Assembly: GCF_031679605.1 (NCBI RefSeq)
Contig: NZ_CP117522.1
Location: forward strand, 9,796,001-9,860,000
DNA length: 64,000 nucleotides
Direction: 5' to 3'
Origin: Streptomyces luomodiensis
GTDB lineage: Bacteria > Actinomycetota > Actinomycetes > Streptomycetales > Streptomycetaceae
Shown here: piece after piece, positions 1 through 13,000 of the stretch
Layout: each line of letters starts with the position of its first letter
Numbering within the stretch: position 1 is the stretch's first letter
The notes under the pieces: generated by a model
What the model saw: only the letters and a program-made list of their open reading frames with translations
What the model was told of the DNA's origin: nothing
Databases searched by the model: none
Made by a program: the position numbers and the translations under genes

Positions 1-3000
1 AGCCCGGGGAGCCGGCCCGGACCGTCCCGGCCGAGGACCTGCCGGCGGCCCCGGCCGCGCTGCCCTGGCCGGTGTCGGCCAAGTCGGCGGCGGCGCTGGA
101 CGCCGCGGTGGCCGCGGTGCGGGAGGCGGCCACCGGCCTGTCACCGGTGGACGTGGGCACCACGCTCGCCCGCCGCTCGGTTTTCGAGCACCGCGCGGTC
201 GTACTCGACGACGTGGTGGTGCGGGGCGTCGCCGCCGCGGGCCGGGTGGGCCTGCTGTTCACCGGCCAGGGCAGCCAGCGCTGCGGCATGGGGGTCGGCC
301 TCTACCGGACGTTCCCGGTGTTCAAGGCCGCGTTCGACGAGATCGCCGCCCTGACCGGCATGCCTCTGGTGGAGCTGGTCGTGGAGGGCGGGGACGAGGA
401 GGCGCTCACGGCCACCGGGGTGGCGCAGGTGGCGCTGTTCGCGGTCGAGGTGGCGCTGTTCCGCCTGCTGGAGTCGGTGGGCGTGACGCCCCACGCGGTC
501 TGCGGGCACTCCGTCGGCCAGATCGCCGCGGCCCACGCCGCCGGTGTTCTCTCGCTCCCCGACGCGTGCCGCCTGGTGGCGGCGCGAGGCCGGCTGATGC
601 AGGCCCTGCCGGAAGGCGGCGCGATGCTGGCCGTGGAGCTGCCCGAGGACACCGTCGCGGAGGCCCTGACGGGGCTGACGGACCGGGTGTCCGTCGCGGC
701 GGTGAACGCGCCCACGTCCGTGGTGGTCGCGGGAGACGAGGCTGCGGTGGCCGAGCTGGAGCGCGGCTGGCGCGCAGCGGCGGTACGGGTCAAGCGGCTG
801 TCGGTCAGCCACGCGTTCCACTCGCCGCTGATGGACCCCATGCTCGACGACTTCGCCGCCGCCGTGGACGGGCTGACCTTCCACCCGCCCGCCCTGGCCG
901 GGCTGCCGGAGGCGGTCACGGACCCCGCCTACTGGGTGCGGCACGTACGGGACACGGTCCGGTTCGCCGACATGGTGCGGTCGCTGAGCGACGAGGGGGT
1001 CACGCGCTGGGTGGAGGTGGGCCCCGACGCGGTGCTCGCCGCACTGGCCCAGCAGACCCTCGACGCGCCGGACGCCGACGGCCTGGACGGGCAGGTGTTC
1101 GTGCCGGTGCTGCGCGCCGGCCGCGACGACCTGGCCGCCTTCTCCACCGCCCTGGCCCATCTGCACGTCGCGGGCGTGACCGTGGCCTGGGGCGACCTGT
1201 TCGCCACCTGGGGAGGACGCCTGGTCGACCTGCCCCGTTACCCCTTCCAGCGGCAGCGGTACTGGCTGTCCCGGAGCGTCGGCCGGGCCGGGGACGTGTC
1301 CGCGGCCGGCCTGGCCGCCACCGAACACACCCTGCTCGGCGCGGTGGTCGAGCTGGCGGGGACCGGCGGCCGGCTGCTGACGGGACGGCTGTCGCCCACC
1401 ACGCACCCGTGGCTGGCCGACCACAACGTCCTGGGCTCCGTTGTCCTGCCGGGCACCGCGCTGGTGGAGTTCGCCCTGCGCGCGGGCGCGGCCGTGGACT
1501 GCCCGACGCTCGCCGAGCTGACCATCGAGGCCCCGCTGCCGCTCGGTGACGGTGTCGACGTGCAGGTCAGGGTGGTCCCGGCCGAGGAGCCGGCCCGTGG
1601 CCACCGGGTGGACATCCACTCCCGGCCGGTGGGCGACGCGGGGGCGTGGGTACGCCACGCCACCGGGACCCTGACCGACGCGCCGGCGTCGGCGCCCGGG
1701 GAGATCGGCCTCGCCGAGCCGCCGTCGGGCGCGCAGCCCTCGGTGCCCGCCGACGAGCTGTACGTGCGGCTCGAAGCGGCGGGGCTGCACTACGGCCCGG
1801 CCTTCGCCGCCCTCCGTCAGGCGTGGCGGCTCGACGACGCCGTCCACGCCGAGGTCGCGCTGCCGGACGACCCGGATCTCGCCGTGGACCGGTTCGTCGT
1901 CCACCCCGCGCTGCTCGACGCCGCCCTGCACGCGATCGCGGCCGCGGAGGGCGGGGACCAGGACGCCGCCGGGGCGGCGCCGACGGCGCGCGTGCCCTTC
2001 GCGTGGTCCGGGGTGACGGTGCACCGGGCCGGCGCCCGTGAGCTGCGGGTCCGGCTCACGCGCCGGGACGCGGACACCTATGCGCTGACGGCCACCGACC
2101 CGGCCGGCGCCCCCGTGGTGTCGGTGGAGTCGCTGGCGCTGCGGACGGTGTCGCGCGAGCAGCTGGGCGCGGCGGGGACGGCGGGCTCGCTCTTCCGGGT
2201 GGACTGGATCGCCGCCGGGACCAGCGCCCCGGAGGGGACACCGGCGGTGCGGACGGTGTGCCCGGCGGGACCGGACGCGCACCTGGCCACCGCGTCGGCG
2301 CTGGAGGCGGTGCGCACGCACCTGGCCGACCCGGCCGGCGGAGTGCTGGCGGTGGTGACCCGGGGCGCGGTGACGGCCGGGCCGGACGGCGGCGGTACGG
2401 CGGTGGATCCGGCGATGGCCGCCGTATGGGGCCTGGTGGGGTCCGCGCAGAACGAGAACCCGGGCCGGATCGTGCTCGTCGACACGGACACGGACACGGA
2501 CACCGGCACCGGTGACGCTGCCGGACTGGACGCCGTGGTGGCGACCGCCCTCGCGACGGGCGAGCCGCAGGTGGCGGTGCGCGGCGGCGCGGCGTGGGTG
2601 CCGCGGCTCGTACCCGCCGCACCCGGCCGCGACAGCCGGGCCGACGGCACCGGCACGCATGCCCGGTTCGGCACCGGCACGGTCCTGCTGACCGGGGCGA
2701 CGGGCGCGCTCGGCAGCGCGCTGGCGCGGCACCTCGTCGCCACGTGGGGTGTGCGGTCGCTGCTGCTGGTCTCGCGCCGCGGCGAGAGCGCGCCGGGCGC
2801 GGCGGAGCTGGCCGCCGAACTCGGCGCGGCCGGGGCGCGGGTGGAGTTCGCGGCGGTCGACGTGGCCCACCGTGACGCGCTCGCCGCCGTCCTGGCCGGG
2901 CGCGACCTCTCGGCGGTGGTGCACGCCGCCGGTGTGCTCGACGACGGTGTGGTGACGGGGCTGACGCCGGAGCGGCTGGCGGGCGTCCTGGCGCCGAAGG

Positions 3001-4016
3001 CGGACGCGGCCCGGCACCTGCACGAGCTGACCGCGGACCAGGACCTGTCGGCGTTCGTGCTGTTCTCCTCGGTCGCCGGGGTGCTCGGCAACCCCGGCCA
3101 AGCGGCGTACGCGGCGGCCAACCGCTACCTCGACGCGCTGGCCGAGCACCGGCACGCCCGCGGCCTGCCCGCGACCTCGCTGGCCTGGGGCCTGTGGGAC
3201 TCCGCCGGCGACCTGACACGGGGACTGGCCGACGCCGACCGCGCGCGCATGGGCCGCGACGGGGTGGAGGCACTGCCCGAGTCCGCGGGGCTGGCCCTCT
3301 TCGACGCGGCCGTCGGCGGACCCGACCCCGTACTCGTCCCCGTACGCATGAACCGGGCCGCGCTGCGCCGCCGGGCGGCCACCGAACCGGACCTGTTCCC
3401 CGCCGTCCTCCGCTCGCTCGTCCCGGCCGCACCGCGCGCCGCCGGGCGTACGGGCCACGGCGCCGCGACGGTGCTGTGGAAGGAGCAGCTGGCCCCCTTC
3501 GCCGAGGCCGAGCGTCGGCGCAGGCTGCGGGAGCTCGTCCGGTCGGAGATCGCCACCGTCCTGGGGCACCCGACCGTCGCGGGCATCGAGCCGCAGACCA
3601 GCTTCCAGGAGCTGGGCTTCGACTCGCTGATGGGCGTCGAGCTGCGCAACCGGCTGGGCAGGGCGTCCGGCCTGACGCTCCCGGCGACGGTGGTCTTCGA
3701 CCACCCGAGCGCGTCGGCGCTCGCCGACGAGCTGTTCTCGCTGCTCTTCCCGGAGGGCGAGCAGGACGGCGCCCCGGCCGACGGCACGGACCCGTTCGAC
3801 GAGGCGGCCTTCCGCCGCGCCCTGTCGGCACTGCCGCTGGACGCCCTGGAGAACGCCGGTCTCCTGGACGCGCTCCGCAAACTCACCGGCGAGGAACCGC
3901 CCGGCGACGGCGGGACGGCGGAGGCCGAGGAGGCCGAAGCGGATCAATTCGAGGACATGGACGTGGACGCACTGGTGCGGGTGGCACTGGGCGACGTCGA
4001 GGGAAGCGGGGAGTAG
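1..4016 (+). CDS. Type I polyketide synthase, C-terminal part (AT-DH-KR-ACP), 5' partial
   Basis: The reading frame is open from the first bases of the window and begins in a KS-to-AT linker, so the KS and the true start lie upstream. Domains in order: AT about 249-1150 (GQGSQR, active-site GHSVG, HAFH at 810-821, which predicts malonyl-CoA), DH about 1310-2110 (HxxxGxxxxP near 1422-1452 and the [11 protein letters not shown]sp motif near 1911), KR about 2670-3230 ([12 protein letters not shown] motif so B-type, Ser and Tyr present), ACP about 3510-3760 (GFDSLM). An acidic C-terminal tail of about 80 residues looks like a docking region for the next subunit. The module should add a C2 unit, reduce it and dehydrate it to an alkene. 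Oddity: the AT lacks about 8 residues around the PVVSxVTG strand found in the other ATs here. The stop lies 5 bases before the next PKS start, so the genes are probably co-transcribed. Confidence 0.93.
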   Translation, partial: PGEPARTVPAEDLPAAPAALPWPVSAKSAAALDAAVAAVREAATGLSPVDVGTTLARRSVFEHRAVVLDDVVVRGVAAAGRVGLLFTGQGSQRCGMGVGLYRTFPVFKAAFDEIAALTGMPLVELVVEGGDEEALTATGVAQVALFAVEVALFRLLESVGVTPHAVCGHSVGQIAAAHAAGVLSLPDACRLVAARGRLMQALPEGGAMLAVELPEDTVAEALTGLTDRVSVAAVNAPTSVVVAGDEAAVAELERGWRAAAVRVKRLSVSHAFHSPLMDPMLDDFAAAVDGLTFHPPALAGLPEAVTDPAYWVRHVRDTVRFADMVRSLSDEGVTRWVEVGPDAVLAALAQQTLDAPDADGLDGQVFVPVLRAGRDDLAAFSTALAHLHVAGVTVAWGDLFATWGGRLVDLPRYPFQRQRYWLSRSVGRAGDVSAAGLAATEHTLLGAVVELAGTGGRLLTGRLSPTTHPWLADHNVLGSVVLPGTALVEFALRAGAAVDCPTLAELTIEAPLPLGDGVDVQVRVVPAEEPARGHRVDIHSRPVGDAGAWVRHATGTLTDAPASAPGEIGLAEPPSGAQPSVPADELYVRLEAAGLHYGPAFAALRQAWRLDDAVHAEVALPDDPDLAVDRFVVHPALLDAALHAIAAAEGGDQDAAGAAPTARVPFAWSGVTVHRAGARELRVRLTRRDADTYALTATDPAGAPVVSVESLALRTVSREQLGAAGTAGSLFRVDWIAAGTSAPEGTPAVRTVCPAGPDAHLATASALEAVRTHLADPAGGVLAVVTRGAVTAGPDGGGTAVDPAMAAVWGLVGSAQNENPGRIVLVDTDTDTDTGTGDAAGLDAVVATALATGEPQVAVRGGAAWVPRLVPAAPGRDSRADGTGTHARFGTGTVLLTGATGALGSALARHLVATWGVRSLLLVSRRGESAPGAAELAAELGAAGARVEFAAVDVAHRDALAAVLAGRDLSAVVHAAGVLDDGVVTGLTPERLAGVLAPKADAARHLHELTADQDLSAFVLFSSVAGVLGNPGQAAYAAANRYLDALAEHRHARGLPATSLAWGLWDSAGDLTRGLADADRARMGRDGVEALPESAGLALFDAAVGGPDPVLVPVRMNRAALRRRAATEPDLFPAVLRSLVPAAPRAAGRTGHGAATVLWKEQLAPFAEAERRRRLRELVRSEIATVLGHPTVAGIEPQTSFQELGFDSLMGVELRNRLGRASGLTLPATVVFDHPSASALADELFSLLFPEGEQDGAPADGTDPFDEAAFRRALSALPLDALENAGLLDALRKLTGEEPPGDGGTAEAEEAEADQFEDMDVDALVRVALGDVEGSGE

Positions 4017-4021
4017 GGGAC

Positions 4022-7000
4022 ATGGCTGCGTCCAACGAGCAGGTCGCGCAGGCGCTGCGCGCGTCGCTCAGGGAGAACGAACGGCTCAAGAAGGAGAACC
4101 GGCGGTACGCCGAGTCGGCCTCCGAGCCGATCGCCATCGTCGGCATGGCCTGCCGCTACCCCGGCGGCGTGCGGTCGCCCGGCGAGCTGTGGCGGCTCGT
4201 CGCCGAAGGCGTCGACGCGGTCTCCGGGTTCCCCGAGAACCGGGGCTGGGACATCGACCGGCTCTACGACCCCGACCCGGAGGCCACCGGCACCACGTAC
4301 TGCCGCGAGGGCGGGTTCCTGCACGACGCGGACGAGTTCGACGCCGAGTTCTTCGGGATCTCGCCCCGCGAGGCGCTGGCGATGGACCCGCAGCAGCGGC
4401 TGCTGCTGGAGACGTCCTGGGAGGCGCTGGAGCGGGCCGGGATCGACCCGACGTCGCTGCGGGGCAGCAGGACCGGCGTGTTCGCCGGCGTGATGTACCA
4501 CGACTACGGAACCTGGCTCCAGGAAACGCCCCGATCCGTCGAGGGCCTGCTCGCAAACGGCAACGCGGCCAGCATCGCCTCCGGCCGGGTGGCCTACACC
4601 CTCGGCCTCGAGGGCCCCGCCGTGACCCTCGACACGGCGTGCTCGTCGTCGCTGGTCGCCCTGCACCTGGCCGTGCGGGCGCTGCGCGGCGGCGACTGCG
4701 ACATGGCGCTGGCCGGCGGTGCCACGGTGATGACGACGCCCCGCACCTTCGTGGAGTTCAGCCGCCAGCGGGGCCTGGCGGCGGACGGCCGGTGCAAGTC
4801 CTTCGGCGCCGGGGCGGACGGCACCGGCTGGGCCGAGGGTGTGGGCATCCTCGTGGTGGAGCGGCTGTCGGACGCCCGGCGGCGCGGCCATCACGTGCTC
4901 GCGACGGTACGGGGTACCGCGATCAACCAGGACGGCGCGAGCAACGGGCTGACGGCGCCGAACGGCCCGTCGCAGCGCCGGGTGATCCGCCAGGCCCTCG
5001 TGGGCGCCGGACTCACGCCCGCCGACGTCGACGCCGTGGAGGCGCACGGCACCGGCACCACCCTGGGCGACCCCATCGAGGCCCAGGCCCTGCTCGCCAC
5101 GTACGGGCAGGGGCGGGACGAGGACCGGCCGCTCTACCTCGGCTCGGTCAAGTCCAACCTCGGCCACACCCAGGCCGCCGCCGGGGTGGCCGGGGTGATC
5201 AAGATGGTCGAGGCCATGCGCCACGGCGTTCTGCCCAGGACCCTGCACGCCGACGAACGCTCACCGCACGTGGATTGGTCCGCCGGCCGGGTCGAGCTGC
5301 TGACCGAGGCCCGCGCGTGGCCCGCCGTGGACCGGCCGCGCCGCGCGGCGGTGTCCTCGTTCGGCATCAGCGGCACCAACGCCCACGTCATCCTGGAGGC
5401 CGCCCCCGACGCGCCCGCGCCGAAGGCGGACCCCGCCTCCGCGGGTACGGTGCCGTGGCTGCTGTCGGGTCGCGGGGAGGACGGCCTTCGCGCACAGGCC
5501 GGGCGGCTGAGCGGCTGGCTGGCGGACCACCCGGACGCCGCCGTGGCGGACATCGGCCGGTCGCTGGCCACTGGCCGCGCGGCGCTGGAGTCGCGCGCCG
5601 TGGTCCTGGGCGCCGACCGCGCCGCCCTCACCGCGGCCCTGGAGGCGCTGGCCGCCGGCGCGGACAGCGCGGACGTGGTGACCGCGGCCCGTACGCCCGG
5701 GGCGCTGGCCCTGCTCTTCACCGGCCAGGGGAGCCAGCGCCCCGGCATGGGACGGCTGCTCGCGGAGGCCTTCCCCGCCTTCGCCGCGGCGCTGGACGAG
5801 GTGTGCGCCCTGCTGGACCCGCTGCTGCCGCACCCGGTGCGCGAGGTGATGTTCGCCGAGCCGGACACGCCGCGGGCGGAACTGCTGGACACCACCGGGA
5901 TGACCCAGCCCGCGCTGTTCGCGTTCGAGTACGCCCTGTACCGGCTGGTGGCGTCGTACGGGATCGCCCCCGACATGGTGGCCGGGCACTCCGTCGGCGA
6001 ACTGCTCGCGGCCCATGTGGCCGGGGTGTTCTCCCTGCCCGACGCGTGCACCCTGGTGGCCGCCCGCGCGCGGCTGATGCAGGAGCTGCCCGCGGGCGGC
6101 GCGATGCTCGCGGTGGCGCTGGACGAGGCCGACACCGCGCCGCTGCTGGCCGGACGCGCGGACCGGGTGGCCGTCGCGGCGGTCAACGCCCCCGGCTCCG
6201 TGGTCCTCTCGGGCCCCGCCGACGACCTCGACGTGATCGCCGGGGAGTTGGCGGCGCGCCAGGTACGCACCCGGCGCCTGCGCGTCAGCCACGCGTTCCA
6301 CTCGCCCCTGATGGAGCCGATGCTCGACCGCTACCGTCAGGTGGCCGAGGGCCTGACCTACGCGGAGCCGGCCATCCCGGTCGTCTCCACCGTGACGGGC
6401 CGCACCGCCGAGACCGGGCTGCTGACCCGGCCCGAGTACTGGGTGCGGCAGGTGCGCCAGGCGGTGCGCTTCGGCGACGCCGTGGCCGCCGCGCGCACCG
6501 ACGGCAGCACGCTGTTCCTGGAGGTCGGCCCCGGCGGCGTGCTGACCGGTATGGCGCGGACCGTCCTGGACGGCGACCCGACGGCGACCGCGGTGGCCTC
6601 GCTGCCCGACGGACGGCCCGAACCGGACGCCCTGCTGCGGGCGCTGAGCCGGCTGCACGCCGCGGGCGGGGCCGTCGACTGGCGCGCCTGGTTCGCCGAC
6701 GTGGCGCCCGCCGCCGGCCGGGCCGACCTGCCGACCTACCCGTTCGCCCGCCGGCGCTTCTGGCTGGGGCCGGGCGGCGCCTCGGCCGGCCTGACCACGG
6801 TGGCGCACCCGGTGCTCGGCGCGGTGGTGCCGAGCCCCGACGGCGCGCTGAGTCTGGTGGGGCGGGTGTCCCTGGCCACCCACGCGTGGCTGGGCGACCA
6901 TCGGGTCCTGGGCACCGCCCTGATCCCCGGCACCGGTCTGGTCGAACTGGCCCTGCGCGCCGGCTGGGAGGCGGACTGCCCCGCCCTGCGCGACCTGACG

Positions 7001-10000
7001 CTGCGGGCGCCCCTCGTCCTGCCGGAACAGGGCGGCGTCCGGATCCAGGTGACCGTCGGCCCCGCCGGAGCCGACGGCACCCGGACGGTGGGCATCCATT
7101 CCCGCCCCGACCACGCGGTCCCCGAGACGCCCTGGACCCTGCACGCCGAGGGCCTGCTGGGCCCCGCCGCGCCGACGCCCCAGGGCGACGGCGCCCCCTG
7201 GCCGCCGGAGGACCCGGACGCCGCGGTGGACGCCATCGACGTCAGCGACGCCTACGAGGTGCTGGCCGAGCGCGGATACACCTACGGCCCCGCCTTCCGC
7301 GGACTGCGGGCCGCCTGGCGGCGCGGCGACGACGTCTTCGCCGAGGTCGTCCTCCCCGAGGAGGCCCAGCAGGACGCCGACGGCTTCACGATCCACCCGG
7401 CCCTGCTCGACGCCGCCCTGCACGCCGGGCTGATCGCCGACGATCCGGCCGGTGACCAGCCGCCCGTCCTGCCGTTCGCCTGGACCGGCGTCGGCCTGCA
7501 CGCCACCGGCGCCACCGCGCTGCGCGTCCGCATCAGCCGCTCCTCCGGCGGCGCAGCCTCCGTGACGGTGACCGACACCGCCGGGACACCCCTGCTCTCC
7601 GTGGACTCGCTGGCCGGCCGCCCCGTCCCGCCCGAGCACCTGGCCAAGGCGGGCACCCCGGCGGACCACGCCCTGTGGGCGGTGCGCTGGACCCCCGCGC
7701 CCGACGGCACCGCCGCGGCCGGGGCGCCGGATCCCGTACCGGCGGTCGAGGCGGCCTCGTTCGCCGCACACCTGGACGCGCTGGCCGCGGACGGGACCCC
7801 GCCGCCGTACGTGCCGGTCCTCTGCACGGCCGCGGGCGACGGCGAACTGCCCGCACAGGTGCGCACCGCCACCGCCGGCGCACTGGCGGCGATCCAGGCG
7901 TTCCTCGCGGACGAGCGGTTCGCCTCCTCGCGACTGGCGGTCGTGACCCGCGGCGCGGTGGCCGTGGCCCCGGACGAGCCGGTGGACCTGCGGACCGCGC
8001 CTGTGTGGGGCCTGGTCCGCGCCGCGCAGGCGGAGCACCCGGGTCGGATCGTCCTGGTGGACACCGACCACGACGAACCGTCGTGGCAGCGGATCGCCAC
8101 CGCCGCGCTCGGAGACGAGCCCGAGCTGGCGGTACGCGCCGGACGGTGCCTGCTGCCGCGGCTGAGCCCCCTGGCCGGCGGCACCGACGAGGAGCCGGGG
8201 TTCGGGGCGGGCACCGTCCTGGTCACGGGCGGCACCGGCGGCCTCGGCGCCCTCGTGGCCCGGCACCTGGTGGCCGAGCACGGGGTGCGGCGCCTGCTGC
8301 TCCTCTCGCGCCGCGGCGCCGAGGCCCCGGGCGCGGCAGAGCTGGCGCACGAGCTGACCCGGGCCGGCGCCCAGGTGCGCGTCGCGGCGTGCGACGTCGC
8401 GGACCGGGCGGCCTTGGCGGAGGCGATCGCGGACATTCCCGCGGAGGCCCCCCTCACCGGCGTGGTGCACGTGGCCGGTGTCAGCGACGTGGGCATGGTG
8501 GACTCGCTGACGCCGGAGAAACTCGACGCCGTGCTCGCGCCCAAGTCCGACGCGGCCTGGTATCTGCACGAACTCACCGTCGACCTGCCGCTGTCGGCGT
8601 TCGTCATGTTCTCGTCCGCCGGCGGCCTGGTGCTGGCGGCGGGACAGGGCACCTACGCGGCGGCGAACGTCTTCCTGGACGCCCTCGCGCAACACCGGCG
8701 GGCCCGCGGCCTGCCGGGCACCTCCCTGCCGTTCGGCCTGTGGGACACGCGCACGGGGCTGGCGGGCGAGCTGAGCCACGCCGGTCTGGAGCGCATCCAG
8801 CGGCAGGGCCTGCCCGCCCTGTCCGTCCAGGAGGCACTGCGCGCGTTCGACGGCGCGGTGCGCGGCGACGAGCCGGTCGCGGTGCCGCTGCGCGTGGACA
8901 CCGCCGCCCTGCGGGCGCGCGCCGCGCGCGTACCCGCGCTGCTGCGCGGCCTGGCGGGACCGGTGGTACGGCGAGCCTCCCGGGGCACGGCGCCCGGCGG
9001 CGCGGAGGCGAGCTCGCCGCTGGCGCGGCGGGTGCTGGCGGCCGAACCCGGCGAGCGCGAGCGGATGGTGCTCCGGGCCGTCCGGGAGAAGGCCGCGGCG
9101 GTGCTGGGCCACACCTCGGCGGAGGCGGTGCCGGCCGACCGGGCCTTCCAGGAGCTCGGCTTCGACTCACTGACCGCCGTCGAGCTGCGCAACGACCTGA
9201 ACGACAGCACCGGCCTACGGCTGCCCGCCACCCTCGTCTTCGACTACCCGAACGCCCAGGCCGTCGCCGCGTACCTCGTCTCCGAGATCACCGGTGCCGC
9301 GGAGACCGGCCCACTGCCGGCCGCGTCGGCACCGGCGGCGTCGGCGCGGCCGGACGAGCCGATCGCGATCGTCGGCATGGCCTGCCGCTACCCCGGCGGC
9401 ATTGCCTCCCCCGAGGACATGTGGCGGCTGGTGACGGACGGCGTGGACGCGGTCTCAGGCTTCCCCGCCGACCGCGGCTGGGACGTCGACGGGCTGTACG
9501 CCCCCGAGCCCGGCCTGCCGGGGAAGACCTACACGCGGCAGGGCGGCTTCCTCTACGACGCCGCGGACTTCGACCCCGACTTCTTCGGCATCTCGCCGCG
9601 CGAGGCGCAGCGCATGGACCCGCAGCAGCGGCTCCTGCTCGAAGTCTCCTGGGAGGCCGTCGAGCGCGCCGGCGTCGACCCGACGGCGCTGAGGGGCAGC
9701 CGCACCGGCGTGTTCGCGGGCGTCATGTACCACGACTACGGCCTCAGCACCGCCTCCGCGTCCACCAGCGGGGGAAGCCTGGTCTCCGGCCGTATCTCCT
9801 ACACCCTGGGCCTGGAGGGGCCGGCGGTGACGGTGGATACGGCGTGCTCGTCGTCGCTGGTGGCGTTGCATCTGGCGGCGCAGGCGCTGCGCAACGGTGA
9901 GTGCGATCTGGCGCTGGCGGGCGGTGTCACGGTGATGTCCACGCCGGGCATGTTCGTGGAGTTCTCGCGTCAGCGGGGTCTGGCGGCGGACGGCCGGTGC

Positions 10001-13000
10001 AAGTCGTTCTCGGACGATGCGGATGGTACGGGGTGGTCCGAGGGTGTGGGTCTGCTGGTGGTGGAGCGGTTGTCGGACGCGCGGCGCAACGGCCACCAGG
10101 TGCTGGCGGTGGTGCGGGGTTCGGCGGTGAATCAGGATGGTGCCTCCAACGGTCTGACGGCGCCGAATGGTCCGTCGCAGCAGCGGGTGATCCGGCAGGC
10201 GCTGGCCAGCGGGCGGCTCGGCCCCGGCGACGTGGATGTGGTGGAGGCGCACGGTACGGGTACGACGTTGGGTGATCCGATCGAGGCGCAGGCGCTGCTG
10301 GCGACGTACGGTCAGGACCGGCCCGAGGACCGGCCGTTGTGGCTGGGGTCGGTGAAGTCGAATATCGGGCACGCGCAGGCGGCGGCCGGTGTCGCCGGCA
10401 TCATCAAGATGGTGATGGCGATGCGCCACGGCATGATGCCGCGCACGCTGCACGTGGGGGAGCCGTCGCGGCATGTGGACTGGTCGGCGGGTGCGGTGAG
10501 TCTGCTGACGGAGGAGCGGGCGTGGCCGGAGGTGGACCGGCCGCGCCGGGCGGCGGTGTCGTCGTTCGGTATCAGCGGCACCAATGCGCATGTGATTGTG
10601 GAGCAGGCCCCGGCGGAGGCCCGGCCCGCGCTGGAGCCTGTGGGTGATGGTCTGGTGCCGTGGGTGGTGTCGGCGAAGACCGGGTCGGCGTTGGGGGAGC
10701 AGGCGGGGCGGCTGGTGGATGTGGCGTCCGGGGCGCGGCCGGTGGATGTGGGTTTCTCGCTGGCCACGGGCAGGGCGTCGTTCGAGCACCGCGCGGTCGT
10801 CGTCGGGCGGGATCGTGACGTGTTGCTTGCCGGAGTGGAGTCCGTCGCCCGCGACACGGCGGCACCTGGTGTGATCCGTGCCGCTGCGGAGGCTGGCAAG
10901 AGTCCGGTGTTCGTGTTCTCGGGTGAGGGTGCGCAGTGGGTGGGTATGGCCCGGGGTTTGCTGGAGGGTTCGCCGGTGTTCGCGGGTCGGATGGCGGAGT
11001 GTGCGGCGGCTTTGGAGCCGTATGTGGACTGGTCGTTGCTGGCGGTGGTGCGGGGTGAGGAGGGTGCCCCGTGTCTGGATCGGGTGGATGTGGGTCAGCC
11101 GGTGCTGTTCGCGGTGATGGTGTCGTTGGCGGCGGTGTGGGAGTCCTATGGGGTGCGTCCGTCGGCTGTGGTGGGGCATTCGCGGGGTGAGATCGCGGCG
11201 GCGTGTGTGGCCGGTGCGCTGTCGCTGTCCGACGCGGCCGGGCTGATCGCGGCGCGGGGCCGGTTGCTGGTGGGTGCGCGGGGTGCGGGGGCGATGGTGT
11301 CGGTGGCGTTGTCGGCGGAGAGGGTGGGGGAGCGGTTGTCGGGTGGGTTGGAGATCGCGGCGGTGAACGGGCCCGCGTCCGTGGTGGTCGCGGGGGACCC
11401 GGCTGAGGTGGCCGGGTTCGCCGAGGCGTGTGAGCGGGACGGTATCCGTGTCCGGCAGGTCAGTGACGCGTTCGCTTTCCACACCAGCCAGATGGATGCC
11501 GTTGGTGAGGAGTTGGCGGCGGCGGTTGCTGGGTTGTCTCCGCGTGTGTCGGAGGTGCCGTTGTATTCGACGGTGACCGGCGAGCTGCTGGACACCGTCA
11601 CGATGGATGCCGACTACTGGCGGCGGAATCTTCGGGAGCCGGTGCGTTTCGAGGCCGCTGTTCGGGCGTTGCTGGGTGCGGGGCACGGGCTGTTCATCGA
11701 GGTCAGTCCGCATCCGGTACTGACCGGCGCGGTGGAGCAGACCGCCGAGGCCGTGGAAGCGCCCGTGGTTGCCCTGGGAACGCTGCGCCGGGGCGAGGAC
11801 GATCAGGAGCGGTTGCTGACGAGCCTGGCGCAGGCGTATGTGCACGGTACGGATGTCGACTGGTCCGTGTGGTTCGAGGGAACCGGGGCGCGGCGGGTCG
11901 AGTTGCCCACGTACGCCTTCCAGCACCAGCGGTACTGGCTGGACGCCACGCTCCGGGAGACGGCCGACGTCACGTCGGCGGGTCTGCGGACGGCGGACCA
12001 CCCGCTGCTGACCGCTGCCGTGGGTCTCGCGGGCAACGACGGCGGGACCGTCCTGACCGGCCGGCTGTCGCGCCACACCCACCGGTGGCTGGCCGACCAT
12101 GCCGTCGGCGGCGTCGTGCTGCTGCCCGGCACCGCGTTCGTGGAACTGGCCCTGCGCGCCGGTGACGAGGTCGGCTGCGACATCGTGGAGGACCTGACCA
12201 TCGAAGCGCCGCTGGTGCTCCCGGAGACCGGCGCCGTACAGCTGCAACTGCACGTCGGTGCCGGGACGGGCACCGACGGCCGCCGGACGGTCGAGGTCTA
12301 CTCCCGGGTCGAGGACGACACGGCGTCCGGCGAGTGGACCCGACACGCCGAGGGCGCGCTGACCACCAGTGAGAGCGGTGGGGGCGCCGACTTCGACCTG
12401 GTGCAGTGGCCGCCGCCGGGCGCCCGTCCGGTGGACGTCGAGGGGATCTATGAACGGCTGGCCGAGCGCGGATACGGCTACGGGCCGGTGTTCCAGAGTC
12501 TCAAGGCGGCCTGGGAGCAGGGGTCCGACGTGTTCGCCGAAGTCGCCCTGCCGGCCGAGGCGGCGGACGGCGGGACCGAGTTCGGCATCCACCCCGCCCT
12601 GCTCGACGCCGTCGTCCACCCGATGATCCTGCGGTCCGAGCCGGGAGCGGAGATCCTTCTGCCGTTCTCCTGGGCCGGTGTACGGCTGTACGCGGCCGGT
12701 GCCTCGGAGCTGCGGGTCCGGCTGTCGAGCTCCGGCACCGACGCGCTGAAGGTGGCCATCGCCGACACGTCCGGGATGCCGGTCGCGTCGGTCGACACCC
12801 TGACCGCGCGCCCGGTGCCGGCGGAGGCGCTGGTGGGAGCGGTGCGCAACGACGAGCTGTTCCAGGTGACCTGGCAGCCGGTGCCGTCCTCCGGCGCCCG
12901 CCCGCAGAAGTGGGCCGCGGTCGTCGGCCTCGGCACCGTGCCGGCGGGCGCCGAGGCCTTCGCCGACCTCGCCTCCGTCGGCGCCGATGGGCAGGTGCCG

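Noticed and set aside
141..3947. 1268-codon open frame on the minus strand opposite the first PKS gene, and similar giant antisense frames at 5261-9112, 9455-13063, 20627-24322 and 25820-29446
   Set aside because: They mirror the codon positions of the PKS genes, have Arg/Gln/His-rich compositions without domain motifs, and arise from extreme GC3 bias.
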